A stretch of DNA of 64,000 nt from Phorcus lineatus (Eukaryota > Mollusca > Gastropoda > Trochida > Trochidae), in assembly GCA_921293015.1 (NCBI GenBank), contig OV121086.1:32177194-32241193 (forward strand). Reading direction: 5' to 3'. This document shows positions 30,148 to 44,100 of this stretch, piece after piece. A program made the translations under genes and the position numbers. Numbering within the stretch: position 1 is the stretch's first letter; each line of letters opens with the position of its first letter. The notes under the pieces were generated by a model that was not told the origin of the DNA, searched no databases, and was given only the letters and a program-made list of their open reading frames with translations.

Positions 30148-30725
30148 AAAATGTGTGGTAGTGGTCTCACGAACCTTAGTTCGAAACAAAGTTAAAACCA
30201 CTTAAAGAAATAAATCATTTCTATGTGACAGTGAATAAAATCCCAAGTGTGTGATACAGGAACCTCAAGTCAAGCCAATACAATACACCAATAAAACTAA
30301 ACGCTTTGATAAATCATTCCAATGATATTATTATAAATGAATTGAAACTGCAAAGAATATATCCATAAACACGCGTGCTTATATACTTATTTGAGTGTGC
30401 TTAATATTGTCGTTTGTTGGCGATGTTAGTGCTGTTGAGGCACTGACATGAGTAAAGTTTGGCTGGTTTGCGGAACCAGATTCTTTTATGAAATAAATAA
30501 AATATGTTTAGTTCATAGATCATAGATCAATAGATCATTACCGTATTGTTGAGTATTTCAAAGTTTTGGAGTAAATTATAACCAAAATATGACTGATTCG
30601 TCGCAAGAAACATTTCTCCATTCTACACCTCGCTCTTTCCGATGTCACAGTGGTTTTGGGCTTACAATTTTGAGAACATTCCTTATTTCAATGATCTTCA
30701 AAACGTGCAGAAAGTACAACTATAT
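30148..30725. other. Gene-free stretch
   Basis: Nothing supportable besides a small tangle of ATAGATCAT repeats near 30517-30540. Confidence 0.4.
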
Positions 30726-30933
30726 AGAGCCACTCTGTGAGTTGATGGAGTCAAATATGCCAAATTTAATCAAAAATGTCATTTTATCGTGAAGTATTTC
30801 CATGGAAATATATTGTCATATATTTGTCTTTTGCAGAGGAAAAGTTAAGGTTTTTTTAATTCATATCATAACATATGACATTTAGTTTCGTATCAAAGCC
30901 AAATAATATGTTATGAAAATCACGGATTGTCTT
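30726..30933 (+). mobile_element. TTAA MITE family 1, copy D (internally deleted)
   Basis: Begins AGAGCCACTCTGTGAG and ends GAAAATCACGGATTGTCT; the middle half of the element is gone. The flanking TTAA has decayed to TATA on the left. Confidence 0.7.
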
Positions 30934-32329
30934 TTTGAAGTGCCCAGTGTCATAAGCAGGTCATATTCTACTTCATGCTTTTAATCGCTGTTAACAGTAC
31001 TTAGGGGTGGCTTTGTGGATAATTTTGTTGTGGAAAATTTTAGGGAACATTTCTTTGTATACATACAAATGGTAATCAATACAAGATTAACATACAAGAC
31101 ACGGCCTACGTGGCTATTTCATGTTAATCGTTTTGATCATTAGTCATTTGTTTAGTCAATTTTTATCAAACTCTAGTCCTGAAATATGTAAAGTCCCTTC
31201 ACCATTGCATCAGACTATGCGCTTTGATAAGTACCGCTAATAGCGTTATTATAAATGAAGTCAAAGAGCAAAGAACAGATATACATATGCATTTGTTGTA
31301 CACATACCTTTTTGATTGTGCTTTATATTGTCATATGTTGTGTCTAGTTCTTGTGTATTTATTTATCTGATGTATGTGTTGGTGAGGCATTTACATAAGC
31401 AGAGTTTTTTTGTTTGCCGAACCAGATTCTTATTGAATAATAATATGTTTAAACCAAATATATATGTAAAGCCAAATGCGTCAAATACGCAGAAAAAATA
31501 GTTGCGAATATCCCCACATGTGAAATGTATCAATTTGTTTTGGAAACATCAAACTAGAACTTAAATCAGACAAAAGGTCAAGGTCAAAAAGGTAAATCAT
31601 CCATTCCTTACTGGAACACGGTACGGTAAAGTGCCCACCATACGAAGTGCAATATAGTTTTACGTAACAGGGCGTCCAGTACTCCGACTATGTGGAATGT
31701 ACAGAACAAACTTAGATATTACAATTAGTCCTTCAAAATTTGGCACAATCGCTCTTGACATAGCGACAATGTTGAACAGTGTGACAATCTGCGTTTTTCA
31801 GAAACCATGGCAATTTACAACAGCAAGGCCACTCGTTATCAATAGTGCAGGACACTTATGCGTCGTTAGTGGTCAATTGTCCATACCTAGATGTTTATTT
31901 CAAGAGGTGACCGGGTCAAGGCGGTGACCTCTGTCCGTGCAGGAAGACTGTACTCAGAGCTCGGCGGGATGTCCAGCGTGACTAGTGTAGACCTACACGT
32001 GTCCAAACTACTTATATTCTATATTGACCACTGGTCATTTTCATCAGCATGTGATAGCTAGATCCTGTTACGTTCTTTAAACAGCAATATCTGACAGCAA
32101 GAAGCATTATTTCAAATTTTTTATTTTCTTGTAGCCTAACAAATAATTGTTTAAAAAGCAACTTATTTCTTCATTTTATAGATGAAATCCAACTTATCGG
32201 ATCGGTCTATTTCCCTAGAGTAACAATACTAAACTGGACATACATGTATTGCATAGCCATAAAATCTTATTTGGTTTGATATGTGCCATTTTCATCATTT
32301 GCATGCCATTTTTTATCTACTTGTTTTCA
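30934..32329. other. Gene-free stretch
   Basis: No gene supported; only short frames without recognisable domains. Confidence 0.4.
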
Positions 32330-32664
32330 ATGATAACCGGGAAATAGCCACATTTATGTTACGAGATTGAAATTCTACGTCCCATGTGCTTGTATACTAG
32401 TTATGTGATATGCTTAACACTACCATGCCATACAGTATTTGTCGTTGTGTCTGCTGTAAAGAAGTTCCCGAAATAACGTTTCGAAATGGCGTGCGCCACT
32501 GTCCGGTTTTTGATCAGGAATCACGACTTTTAGCTGTTTATCCCAATATACTGAACTGATAAGCATTAAAATGATAATTATCATATACATCCAGTAGTTG
32601 TCGACATATTAACACCAATTTTAAGTTTGACATATTTGACTCCAACAACATACGCTATGCCCCT
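32330..32664 (-). mobile_element. MITE, family 1 relative, reverse orientation
   Basis: Contains GCCACTGTCCGGTTTTTGATC and ends ACGCTATGCCCCT-TTAA. Matches the 19396-19805 and 37315-37787 elements over ATTTGACTCCAACAAC. Left boundary approximate. Confidence 0.6.
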
Positions 32665-34728
32665 TTAAGCTCATACAGTGATCTGCGTAATCATTCCAAA
32701 TACCAATTTAAGTTCAACTTGTTGTTTTCGATTAAAATTGAAAGTGGCTCTGTGCATAAGGCCGAAGTGGCATGTCTCATATACGTGTAGTCATAATCTA
32801 TGAAACACTACCATCGCAAATCAATAGTCTCCTATATATTTCCGAAATTATATTTGACAAATATTATCGCCACCCATACAATGCTGTCCGCTTTGCGATT
32901 AGGACCGGAAATCTTTATGATGTCACATAATGGAACTGACTAGCACCAAAATGCTTGTGTTTAGATTTTTCTTGATAAAATAACACCATTGATAAATTTT
33001 TGACAACAATGACTTAAACCAAGTGAATTGACAACAGTGAATTCGACAAACAAATAATGATGCTTTAAATACTTTTGTATCGAATCATATTTTTGAAAAC
33101 GATAAAAAAATTCCACTTGACCTAGCTGGTGAATACATGATCTTAGGTCAAGGTGACCCGTGCATGACGTTGTGTATTACGTTGTGTATGTGGAGCGCAT
33201 GTATATATATAGATAGTGGGGCGACACGGTGTTACATGAGCCTTTGGAAGTACACATATTAAGTAACACTTGCCCCTTTCAAACGTCCACCCAGACGTCC
33301 ATTGATAATCTTCATGAAAGGAAATCTTGAACAACCACATGCGTCTGTAGTCTTACACACAGATTGAATAATAATTAATAAAAGTAAAAATTGTAACTTT
33401 AACCAGAACAGAAAACATGTAAATACTTTAATGAAATAACGTCCTCCTCAAGGCCAAAGATGGTCAGAAACGTCGAATTTAACAGTTTAAAAGAGTGAAC
33501 ATTGTCGCTACAAAGTTAAGGAAAAATTAACGTTAGAACAATCAAAGAATTACAAAATATTTGTAAATGTCTGATAAAGGCATACTGATTATCGTTATTA
33601 TTCATGATTCCGTAAATTCGTTAATAAAAATCAATTAGTCATTTTATTATTTATCTGAACCATCAATGCTGTTGGTCGAATTAATACTTTAGTATGCCTG
33701 AGATATTCTGATATCATATGATAGGAACAGGGACAAATCATTAAATTATGAAAGGTATTTTTTTGCTATACTGAAGCATTAACGTCTGGCCAATGTAAAA
33801 TCATTTGGTGATAAACATAGCCTTCTTCTGGATAATTACAAGGTCCAGGTTTGAATCTAAACGTGTCCTTGAAGGTTTTTAATACGTGTGAAATGGGCCA
33901 CTTGTCCGGAGACGACGTTTTAATGAGGTGGTAAGAGATTGAGGTCTAGAATAAGGGGGGGTGGGGGGAACAGTTGAAAGAGGTGGGGGTGGTGAGGAAG
34001 AGATGAGGGGTGGGGTAGTAGGATCAATTGGGGAGTGATTGAGGTGAGTAATGGGTGGGTCAGCTCTTACATAACCGAGTGGACAGGGTCAAGCAGGTAA
34101 TCTCGAGTGGTCACCGTAATAACATAAGTACCCGACCCCGAACCTTGGGGATTATCGCGTTAGAGTGCATATGAAAATTCCTGATAGCTTCGCCATATAC
34201 ATTAGCGTTTTTATTTTTGGTCCCATTCGCTTAAGGGGGATTCCTACTGATATATGATATACCATAGCGTGTGTCTTTCTAAACGCATAATAACCAAGAA
34301 ATTTTATGTTTTGGATATAAACAAGAGTATCTATTGCTTGGTGGAAATTCTATACGACAATTTACGAAAATAAGTACCTCGTAAATCTACGTAATTTATC
34401 GTCAGTCAAAAAAGTTGTGCTGTTTATGCGCAATATTCACATGGATTGGCAATTGAAAGCGAAAACTACCGAGATTCATTTTAACAGAACAACGTACACG
34501 TGTGTGTCTTCAAAGTCGTTTGCTTTCAAATCCAACATAGATTAAAATCCCAGTTACAAGAAAAAGGTTCGTTTACGAAACTTCCAACTTTACTCTTTAC
34601 CGTCTTCCAAATTTAAAGATAGAAAAGAACCATGTGAGCGTGTACATTTATTATCATGCTTAATGAAAACGAACAGAGCTATTATAACAAAGGGGAAAAA
34701 TAAATGTTGTTTCAAGTTGCAAAGAAAT
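32665..34728. other. Gene-free stretch with a G-rich patch
   Basis: No gene supported. 33952-34070 is strongly G-rich on the plus strand (repeated GGGGTGGGG blocks) and could form quadruplexes. Confidence 0.4.
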
Positions 34729-34980
34729 TGCAGGCGGGCAGTTTGGAGTGGATAGTGTTTGTTATGTTATATAACTAATATCCATGTAAACTGAACGTTT
34801 GATCTCCGCCTCTGTGCATTTATAAGGCTATTTTTAGATTTTCATGGAAAACCAGTATTTGTCATATATATGTCTTTTGGACATGAAAAATTAAGATGAT
34901 TTGATTTTATATCATAACATATGTCATTTAGGTTCGTATCAAAGGTGAATAATATGTTATGAAAATCACGGAGTGGCTCT
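34729..34980 (+). mobile_element. TTAA MITE family 1, copy E (3' half)
   Basis: Starts inside the family sequence at CAGGCGGGCAGTTTGGAGT and runs to the intact right end TCACGGAGTGGCTCT-TTAA. The left half is missing. Confidence 0.78.
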
Positions 34981-36615
34981 TTAAGTAAAAGTCCAAGCCA
35001 CCACGAAAAAGTCAACGTTTTTAACACGTTTACTCATCCAACAATTCTGTTACAAAATGACGGGACCGGAAGTAAGTATTTACTTATCTAGTCTGTATTT
35101 AACGAGTTGCGATTGTACCAGAAACTTTGAAAACTGACCAAAAATCTGATCTTTAACATTATTTTCTTATTGACAAAATAACCATTGCTGTTTTTTTGGT
35201 CTGCAGGTTGTCAATAAATAACAATGTTGCCGATATCAGAGTCCGTGTCTGTTTCACTTAACTTTTTACTTTTTTTAAATTTATTTATTTGGATTATTTT
35301 TCAATTTTTGTCTAGAATCGGAATGCATGAATCCGCTAATAACAATGAAAGCAGACCTTTTGATATTCTAAAAGGGAAAAGGGAAGGGGTGCAAAATCTT
35401 GTTAGAAAACCTTAAATCCGGATCCCAAAGTAAATATGTTGAAAAGTAAAAACATCAATTGTCGAGAAAATAACACTGATCAGTTTTCTGTGACACCTCT
35501 TTAGAATCAATTATAAAAATTGATAGTAAAATAGAGACTCCCCCCCCCCCCCCCCCCTTCAATAGACATTCCTTCATTCTCCACTAGGTTTGATTACAAA
35601 CCCGTAAGGAATATCCAAAATATACTTCTTCATATCCTACAAGGACATTGTATACAAATATTGATGCAAGAGTTCCGAAATACCATACACATTTCAACTT
35701 TTCCTGTTGACGCCAATCACATACCGGTCATACCAAATCAACACGTGTGTTTTGAAACATGCATTCAAAGAAGCCTGTGTAGAAACCTGCCCAATCCCTC
35801 TAAATGCTCCATTTCTTTTAAGCATGGTATTCATTAAGAAAGAATGTATACAGACATGCCCCTATCATGGAGTTATAAGAACAAGGTATGCGCCGACCTG
35901 GCCCAGGCTCTTGAAGGGTTATAATCTCCATTGTGTGTCCACCCTCATCAGCGTTACTCCAGCCACCCACAGGTCAGCACGAGCCGCTGGTCACTCGGGT
36001 GGATGATCACTGGACATCACCTGGACATTTCTAAACTAACATACAGTCTCTGGAAAAATAATTCTCAGAAGAAAATTTGATAAAATATAGGAAGAAGCCT
36101 AAGAAAAAAGATGTTCATGAAGTTAACTCCACATCTAGACTTATTTCTTGGCTATTCGAGATGTAATATTAAGAACTACAACCTTTACTACAGTATAACT
36201 TGCTTAATGCTGAACGGGAGTTATATAATGAATTATTGTGAGTTATTGTTTAACGCCGCTTGGGCAATATTTCAGCCATTAGCGGCGTGTATAATGAATA
36301 ATAGTCTATGGGTTAGATTATAATACTCGCTGAACGGCAAAATATTTCTTAACTTCAACCTAGACTAATTCTGTTGAGAAAAAGCAATTGTTACTCCAAT
36401 GAAGCTTCCTTGTTGAGGAATAAAGGACGTTTTTGTGTATAACCTAACTCCTTCATCCTCTCACCTCAAGAAGGAGTAAGAATATGCGATATTTCATGTA
36501 GATTGTCCTACACTTCGAAATGTCTCCTGTAAATCATTTCAATATTTTATAGCGCTGTTTCAAGGAACTAATACCTTCTCAAGGCGTTACCTACATCATT
36601 ACATTATTTCAAAGT
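34981..36615. other. Gene-free stretch
   Basis: No gene supported. A run of about 18 C stands at 35540-35558. Confidence 0.4.
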
Positions 36616-36840
36616 TGCTACTAAGCGCTTTGGGCGATCTCGTACATCCCTTTTTCAGGTACCCATATACACAACGGATTGGACTGAGTGTAATTCTGAC
36701 GAAGTGCCTTGATCGGGACACAACACAATATGAGGCTCAGGTCAAACATCGCAGATGTTGCCGCCGAGATTTGAACCCAGGCCTTTGCTGGCCGGCATGC
36801 TTACCCCTAAGACTACATCACTGTGCTTCTAGATTCTGAA
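36616..36840 (-). mobile_element. tRNA-derived SINE of a second family
   Basis: Read on the minus strand it has a tRNA-like head with B box GGGTTCAAATCTC, then GGCACTTCGTCAGAATT, ATGGGTACCTG and an AAGCGCTT 3' end. The GGGTACCTG core and this ending are known from several invertebrate SINEs. Unrelated in the body to the three plus-strand SINEs. Confidence 0.65.
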
Positions 36841-37314
36841 ACTCGAAATTTGAAGTGCATTCTAAATTTTCCTAATGCAATTTGATTGATTCATTTATTT
36901 CAACTACTACTTTTCGTTATTGCCGAAATGTTTTGAAAAGGTTCATGAAGTAAAAACAAACATCGAATCTTATTAGCGATGCGGCGTGGTCCATCATTCT
37001 GATTCTTGGGAGAAACAAAAATCAACCACTCAGGATATTGTCAGAACGCACTCGAATGAGCCTGCCACACTCATATGTAAGTCTAAAGATTTTTACTACC
37101 TACCTCAATATGATATAATTCGGTATAACTCATTCCGATTTGTTTTTTATTCCGACTAGGTAAACTTGTGCTGTAGGTCTTTTGTATCTTTTTTCAAAAC
37201 AGTTCGTTATATTTCCCAGGTGATATTTATGCTGTGTGAGAATCCCCATCATGTTATGTTTCGGTCACAAGTGTCCTGATATCAAAATACCCGAAAGGGG
37301 TCTTGCCAACTTAA

Positions 37315-37787
37315 AGTGACACAGATTATGTTTTAGGATTGGTCCTATAATGAGAGCCAAATAAACATATGCCATCAATCAAGTTCAAATCGCCTACCTG
37401 ACTCGCACCTTTATCTCCCAAATTCCAAAATTGTGCTATTTTTATCTTTTTAATGGTAAATGAAAAACGGCTACATAAATTTAAGGACATCAAAATTCTG
37501 CGAACATTTTACATGTATATTAGTTAAAAGTCCTAATTGATCATACCAATTCATATTTACATTTGTATCTGCTATAAATAAGTTTCCAAAATTACGTTTG
37601 AGTCATTCACGCGCGTCACTGTCCTCATATCGATCACAAAATCGATACTTTAACCTGTTTTATTGTCACTATACTGAACTCATAAGCACTTGGATGCTTA
37701 TTTTTGGAAACTACCACCACTTCTCGATAAAATAACACTATTTATGAAGTTTTACATATTTGACTCCAACAACACACTCTGTGGCCC
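37315..37787 (-). mobile_element. TTAA MITE, family 1 relative (473 bp)
   Basis: TTAA-AGTGACACAGATTATG on the left and CACACTCTGTGGCCCT-TAA on the right form imperfect inverted repeats with TTAA at both ends (37311-37314 and 37788-37791). It contains CGCGTCACTGTCC and GACTCCAACAACACAC, shared with the 19396 and 32330 copies. Confidence 0.65.
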
Positions 37788-37861
37788 TTAAATGCTAAAC
37801 TTTAAGACTGACAAAAGAATTAAAATATTAATTTTGGTAAATTGAACATACTCTGATCCCC

Positions 37862-38739
37862 GATATATACATAGAGAACAAAGTTAAGCACCCCCCTATT
37901 TTCAAAATTGCAAAATGCATCTGTGGAGAAAAACACGACAATATGACTAAATGGATCCCCTTGACATAGAAACTAAAGTTTTTCGTGACTTCGTATCTAT
38001 AAAATCATCATACATGATGACATTTTGAGAACTTAAGATAAAAAACGTAATGGTACTGATTTTTCACCCAAAATAACTATCGTCCGTTTGTCAAAAGTAT
38101 GCGATAGATTCTGATGTTAGTTGTCATGAACAACAATTTTGTTAACAGGTACAATTTTACACTTTAAAAAATCATGTATCCTTCACAATAAGGACATTAT
38201 TGGGTTTTGAAATTTGATAAGAATTTTCCATAATTTTTAGAAAATGGCCATAACCAGACGATTTTGGAATAAAGTTGGTTTTCTTTAACTTTGATTCAGT
38301 AACCCTATACTTCATTTTGCTTTGTAGTCGTTGTTACGGTTAAAACTGCCCCATTTAGTCCTTTTTTATGAATGGGTCATTTTCCAAAAAATGAGATTTT
38401 GGAGGTCCATACTATTGTAACTAGTGACTTTTGCTTAAGAGATCCATAATGAAGTTTGATCAATGGAATAGAAATAATGGAATAATACACATTAAAACAA
38501 AAAATATTGACTTTCTGAACATATTCACCTTTTGATCTCAAAATTACCAATTTGTATAACTGCAATTATTCAAAATATCCGAAACGATATCATAATGAAA
38601 TTACGTTCTTAAATTGCAAAATTATGATTCTATCATATCATACACTTACTTTTATTGCAATGTGGTCCACTTTATTCTTAGAAAAACCTTACTGGTGAAA
38701 AACTTGGGGGTGCTTAACTTTTTTCCTTATGTATATATC
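37862..38739. mobile_element. Inverted-repeat DNA element, 878 bp, TA-rich ends
   Basis: Left end GATATATACATAGAGAACAA then AGTTAAGCACCCCC; right end GGGGGTGCTTAACT then CCTTATGTATATATC: about 32-bp inverted repeats. The TA-rich termini suggest a Tc1/mariner-like MITE or a decayed autonomous element; no transposase motif seen inside. Confidence 0.65.
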
Positions 38740-38760
38740 CTTGAACAAATTCATCTTCCT

Positions 38761-39013
38761 ATTGCACATACAAAAAAAACGATACGAAATTGGAAACTCG
38801 ATGCACGAATTGTTCGGCTTCTCTTTAAGACGTTTTGAACACATCACAATGAATAGGAGCTTACGTTATTAACTTGTTAACTGCGTCTTAGAAACTATTG
38901 CACATACCAAAAAAACCGATGCACGAATTGTTCGGCTTCTCTTTAAGACGTTTTGAACACATCACAATGAATAGGAGCTTACGTTATTAACTTGTTAACT
39001 GCGTCTTAGAAAC
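38761..39013. repeat. Recent direct tandem duplication
   Basis: Units 38761-38896 and 38897-39013 start ATTGCACATAC and are almost identical over about 107 bp (for example CGATGCACGAATTGTTCGGC); the second unit lacks about 19 bp near its start. Confidence 0.88.
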
Positions 39014-41079
39014 AAAATATCTATACAGATTTACCCCTTTTCAGTAGGATGTATACCCTACATGAATTTAAAAAAACATAAAGACAAAGGTTGGATTGAC
39101 ATGTTTGCCACAGATAACTCGGTTTATTCTTCGCGAAGCTCAAACATATATCACAATTTGAAGTTTATTTTATTGCATTATGTCCTCCAAAATGAGGTCA
39201 CTCTGAAGTCAATTCATTGTGTATATATTTATCAATAAAATCTATTAGGTTCGGAAACATCAATAGTTCAGTAATTTAAAAATTCCTTTACCTCGTAGAA
39301 CGTCCATTCTATAATGATGTTAGAATTAAATATATGCCATGTTATTATTAATATTACACTAATCCCAATCAAGATAAATTCATAAGTTTATTGAATTCAA
39401 AGTCAGCTAATATCTTATTGCGCCTAGCTGTATATTGTAAAAAAATATTAACTGTAAGTTAGTTTCAGTTTAACTAATGGCAAGGCGCTTCAGAATGTAT
39501 GCGACTATGTATGTCAATGTAATATTGGCCTTATGGCCATTCCTACTTATAAAATCTGTCTGTCTGTCTTCTGTCATTTACAAACTGCCTTTCATTTCAA
39601 TTCATTGCAATTATGCTGATGCTGAAATGGTAAAAAATATAGCAAAGTTTCCTTTATAAGGACAGGGCTACAGCTGCCGTACCAAAAACACATGTTTACA
39701 TACGGGTTCTATCAGCAGACGTGTGGGTTGATGAGAGGACCACAGAGCTTTGGACAGCCCGTATAATCAGATGGGAGGGTTTATATTGTTGTAGTTGAAA
39801 GCCCCACACCATGGCGTATTACTCTTAACATAGACATCAGTTGTCCTGCGTATTTGCACCGTAAATGAGCCGTGATGAGCCATTGGTTCGGAATAATTGG
39901 GATGGTCATGCATGTGACTCCGCCCACTGTGCAGTGCCGCGATGTCATTGGTTGAAAGTCCTGTGCGCGAGTCTGAATAGAAACACATCAAGATTCTATC
40001 GCTGTGGAGAATTTGTAATTGTTAGTGAAATGTTTGCGTTTGCTTTTTGGATCACGAATTTCTCGATTAAAAGGTATGAACTGAAAGTAATCACATATGC
40101 ATAAAATTGGTTGGGGTTTTCATTTAAAAACCTTGAAATTATTTTTGTAAGTAATCTTAAAAGAAACAAATGTGAAATCTTTTAATGAGATCCAAAGTGA
40201 AATAACATATTTCTTAATTTCAATTTTACCAAAATCGTTGAACGTTTTAACTTAACATTTATTCTTTTCAAATTCTGGTAATGACGTTCTGGCGTTTTAA
40301 CGAAAAACCCATACAATTTATCTTTAAGCGGTTTTTAGAAAATGCTTCATTGAAAAGAAGAACTATGCAACTCCTTTTAACTCAGATAAATGGTAAATCG
40401 TATTATAGCGACAGTCAAATGAATAATTATACTATTTTCATGTTAAAGTAAGGTTGTTAATGCAAAATACGTGTTCGTAGAAATTTCATATTCGTTTGAA
40501 AGTAACATGGTTATGATTATAAAGATAACTTCTGTCATCTGATTATTTGACTAAATATGAAATCAACAACAAATCGCTGTCGTAATACAGACATTAACAC
40601 CTCTGCCAAGTCAACAAAGGGTCGAGAAGCCATCTGCCACGATTTCTAGCCATTCTTGTTACATGTTTACATTCACAAACAGGCTTACAACACTTGGTCC
40701 GTGCGACAAGTCCATGCAATCGAAAACTTGTCATTCGTCTGTGAAATCTACATGAGGCTATTACATAATATCCTCCCTTCGTATGACCACGTTTCAATGG
40801 TCTCAAATTGCCAGCGGACAAATAGGTAATTTACACATTACATCATCCATCCATTGAGTAATTCGCCGCGGCACGAGCTGCATGCTTTTTTCATGCATGG
40901 CAACATATCCGTCACGAGGGCACTGGCACGTGAAAGAAAGCCCGTGCATTTCATGATTTTCGTGACACCGAAGTCAACTTGTACTTTCAAGACGACCAAG
41001 TTGAGTTTTCATGTATGCGTTTTGAAGAGAGGAAGCGGTCAAGATATCTGACCCGTGAACCTCGCCTTCTGCGCTGCGT
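39014..41079. other. Gene-free stretch
   Basis: No gene supported; it becomes more GC-rich after 40580, approaching the candidate leader exon. Confidence 0.4.
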
Positions 41080-41199
41080 GGGGCTGTCCAGTCGGCCTGA
41101 CTGACCAATCAACTGGTTGTACTAAGTCCGAGTGACCAGAGCGTGTATCTGTACAACAGTCTATCAACTGATGGAAGTGAGTGGCGGACACAAAATTTG
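41080..41199 (+). other. Candidate 5' UTR exon of the bZIP gene
   Basis: A locally GC-richer block with a CCAAT-like motif (GACCAATCAA near 41103) ends at a consensus donor, TTTG|GTGAGTAT at 41199/41200. The ATG at 41171 opens a short frame that would hit TGA exactly across the splice to 51032, so it would be an upstream ORF and not an N-terminal extension. The 9.8-kb distance and the link to the bZIP exon are inference; the 5' boundary is unknown. Confidence 0.28.
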
Positions 41200-44100
41200 G
41201 TGAGTATATTTATCTATGTCTGGCGTAACTGATAAATCAAGATCGTTGCGTAGCTTTTATCTAATCGACATGTAACTAGTTTGCACATGGCGTTATTGCT
41301 ATTACGTAGCTGTCATTACGTATGTCCTTACGTAATCGCCATAAGCGATTGGTATCTTATGTATTCGGGTTGCTAAATGGTTCAAGGATTGAGTTGTTTT
41401 GTTTTTACATCACCCTTGTCAAATACAGTTGGGTCATCGTTATATCATCCGATTCGAGATTGTTTTCCTTTCGACGTAAGTATGATATACGTAAGTTGTT
41501 TCGTCATCGCCTTTCCGTGTCAATTAGCCGTCTAAATGCTTCCTTTATTTTCGAGTAATTTATTATGATAACAGCTTGTTTGAATTACGTCCTAGGATAT
41601 TATATCAGAGGTAATTTTGGACTTCATATATACTTACGTGTTTCATAAGCGAAGGTTATGCAGCCTTGATGAGTATAAATGTTAGTTGAGTCAAGTATTT
41701 CAATGTAAAAAGCGCCTTGGAGTCGCAAGGTGTCAACTTCAAAACATGTACATGAATCTTGAGAGGACCACACTCAAATCTAGAACGGACAGCATGAGGA
41801 ATGTGTTAACATGCCTAGATGCAAAGTGAAATATACTTTTTTCATACAAGGAAATTATGTGTTCGTATCGTGAACTTATCCCTTAACATAGTTTCATTAT
41901 TTGTGACGTCGACCATATATTTATCCATAGAAACTATTATTTCGGCAAGGATGTCTAGTGATATACTGGAATACTATGGTATCCTCTTTTCAAAAGTTCG
42001 ACTTATTCGCGGATACTTGGATCGAAATCTACACATAGTGAAGTTGGACAGAATGTTCGGTGATTTTCAATTGCGAATTTTTTGCAGTCTTTCTTGGATT
42101 ATCTTACATATGCATTTCGACTGTGACAACACGTTTTCAGATAAGAATATAGACTTAGTCGTGCGTTTATTTCATCTTAAAGTTCAATATTGTGTACTTG
42201 ATCGTCTTAAAAGATTCTTGTAAGCTTTCTTGAACATAATATTTGATTATTTGAAGGCGTATTGATGTAATGTGTATACATTTATATATCCTTTATTAAA
42301 TCAAGCGCCCTCAGTTATAACTTAAGAATAATCTTATACATTCGCATTTCATTTTCATTCTTTACGGGATTGGTGATCTGTCGATAAGAAAAAACTTCCT
42401 TTTTTTATGAATTCAGCGTTTGATGTCACTCATATCATTTGAAGTGTCTGTAGTCGAGAGAAAAAGGTAATCACCGTCATTCAAGTATTTCTTTTTAAAT
42501 TACTTAAATACATTCTTAGTTTTTTTTTTATAATAATAATATACATGTCACAAAGAAACAAGCTCGATTCAAATGATTGCAATTCATTTTAGTTTAAGGC
42601 TCAAACTAGTTCTTATTTGTAGGTACATGTAGAACAATTATCTCTTGTTTCTTGAATAACCGATAATATATTTAAAAGAATCCAGATTATAAGGTATATA
42701 GACTTGAAGACTTCATATAAATTGGTACAATCTTCATAAATGATGAAATGAAAGGTAAAATGATACAAGTGAATAAACCTCTTTTAGAACCTCATGCATA
42801 CATATTCGGATACAACATAACTCGAAATAAAAAGAATCCAGTCACAAATCCCCGATCAGAATCGTTAAATCCGACGTGAAAAACATGCTTAAATGTAGTT
42901 AACCTAATCGCTCTTTTTACGTCCCCTGGGGCGAAGAAAACTGTAAACCCCCATCCCTCTTTTAGCACCCCCTTTAATATGGCCACGCTTGTCGAAATTT
43001 TCTACCCACAATACCTCAACAATATTGCCGATAGTAGTTTTTTCGTTTGATTCAGGTTTTGACAATACAGTTCTCAGTTTTCCTAGTCGCTAACGGGACG
43101 GCCTTGACAAAAATACTGGCCTTTTTGTGACCTTTAGAAAAGGAAAATGGACAGCAAGTCCGATTCTACTTTATCCCAACCATGCATCCGATTAAAGTCC
43201 TTAAGGCGATTTAATACAAATAAGAGGCGGGCAAGGTCTCGTGGTATGCTGATAAGGATCGGTGGGGTAAAGGATTGGGGAAACCTTCCTGAAATATTTG
43301 TTTGTTGTTTCTTGTTGCTACAAATAAGATAGAATAGGTGATCTCCATTCTGCAAGCTTTTGTATGTAAAGGATTTGAGCGAAGGTTGGTCAAAGTACAC
43401 TATAAAACTATATAGAAAATTTGTCTTATTCAAAGAATTCATTGCAGAATTTATGTGGTATCTCGTTTGGTCGCTTAGATATTATCTTATCTTATAAGTA
43501 AGATGTTCATATGCTTTCTTATATTCATATACTTTCTATATGTTTTTTAAATAAAAAATAGTGATGTTTGAATTGAAGAAAGACTAACAATTTCAATATT
43601 CAAATATTTAAGTATCCGAATCTAAGAATAAATATTAAATGCACTGTCATATTTTGAAACTGATAGCCCATTTGTGTTCATGGCTTGATTACTATACAAA
43701 CATCAGGTGAACCATAAAAAGAAAGGTTTTCAGAAAGCATATAACAATTCCGTTTTCAGCTGCTTGACTTTCCTTCAAATTTCATGAAAGAACTTATTTT
43801 TAAAATTGATATGATATTTATTATACCGTTTTGTCATTCCTTTTATCCCAATTGATGAAGAGGTAGGAATTAAAATAGTTCGGAAAATATTGTTGTTCTT
43901 AATCGGAAGTTGTTTTTAACATTAAATCTCGCATCCCTTAAACGTTAGTGATTCTGTTATTTTTACACTTTTATGTTAACAAGAACAACGCAAGTCTATG
44001 GTATTACGAATTGTGAAATGCCCTTTAAGAATTACCCCCATCCCCCTATTTTAACCGCCTCCCCGCTAAGAAAAATTGGAATTAAATCTTCAACAAACAA

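Noticed and set aside
43134..43442. 102-codon minus-strand frame
   Set aside because: No similarity to known domains; overlapping frames of similar length on the other strand suggest chance.
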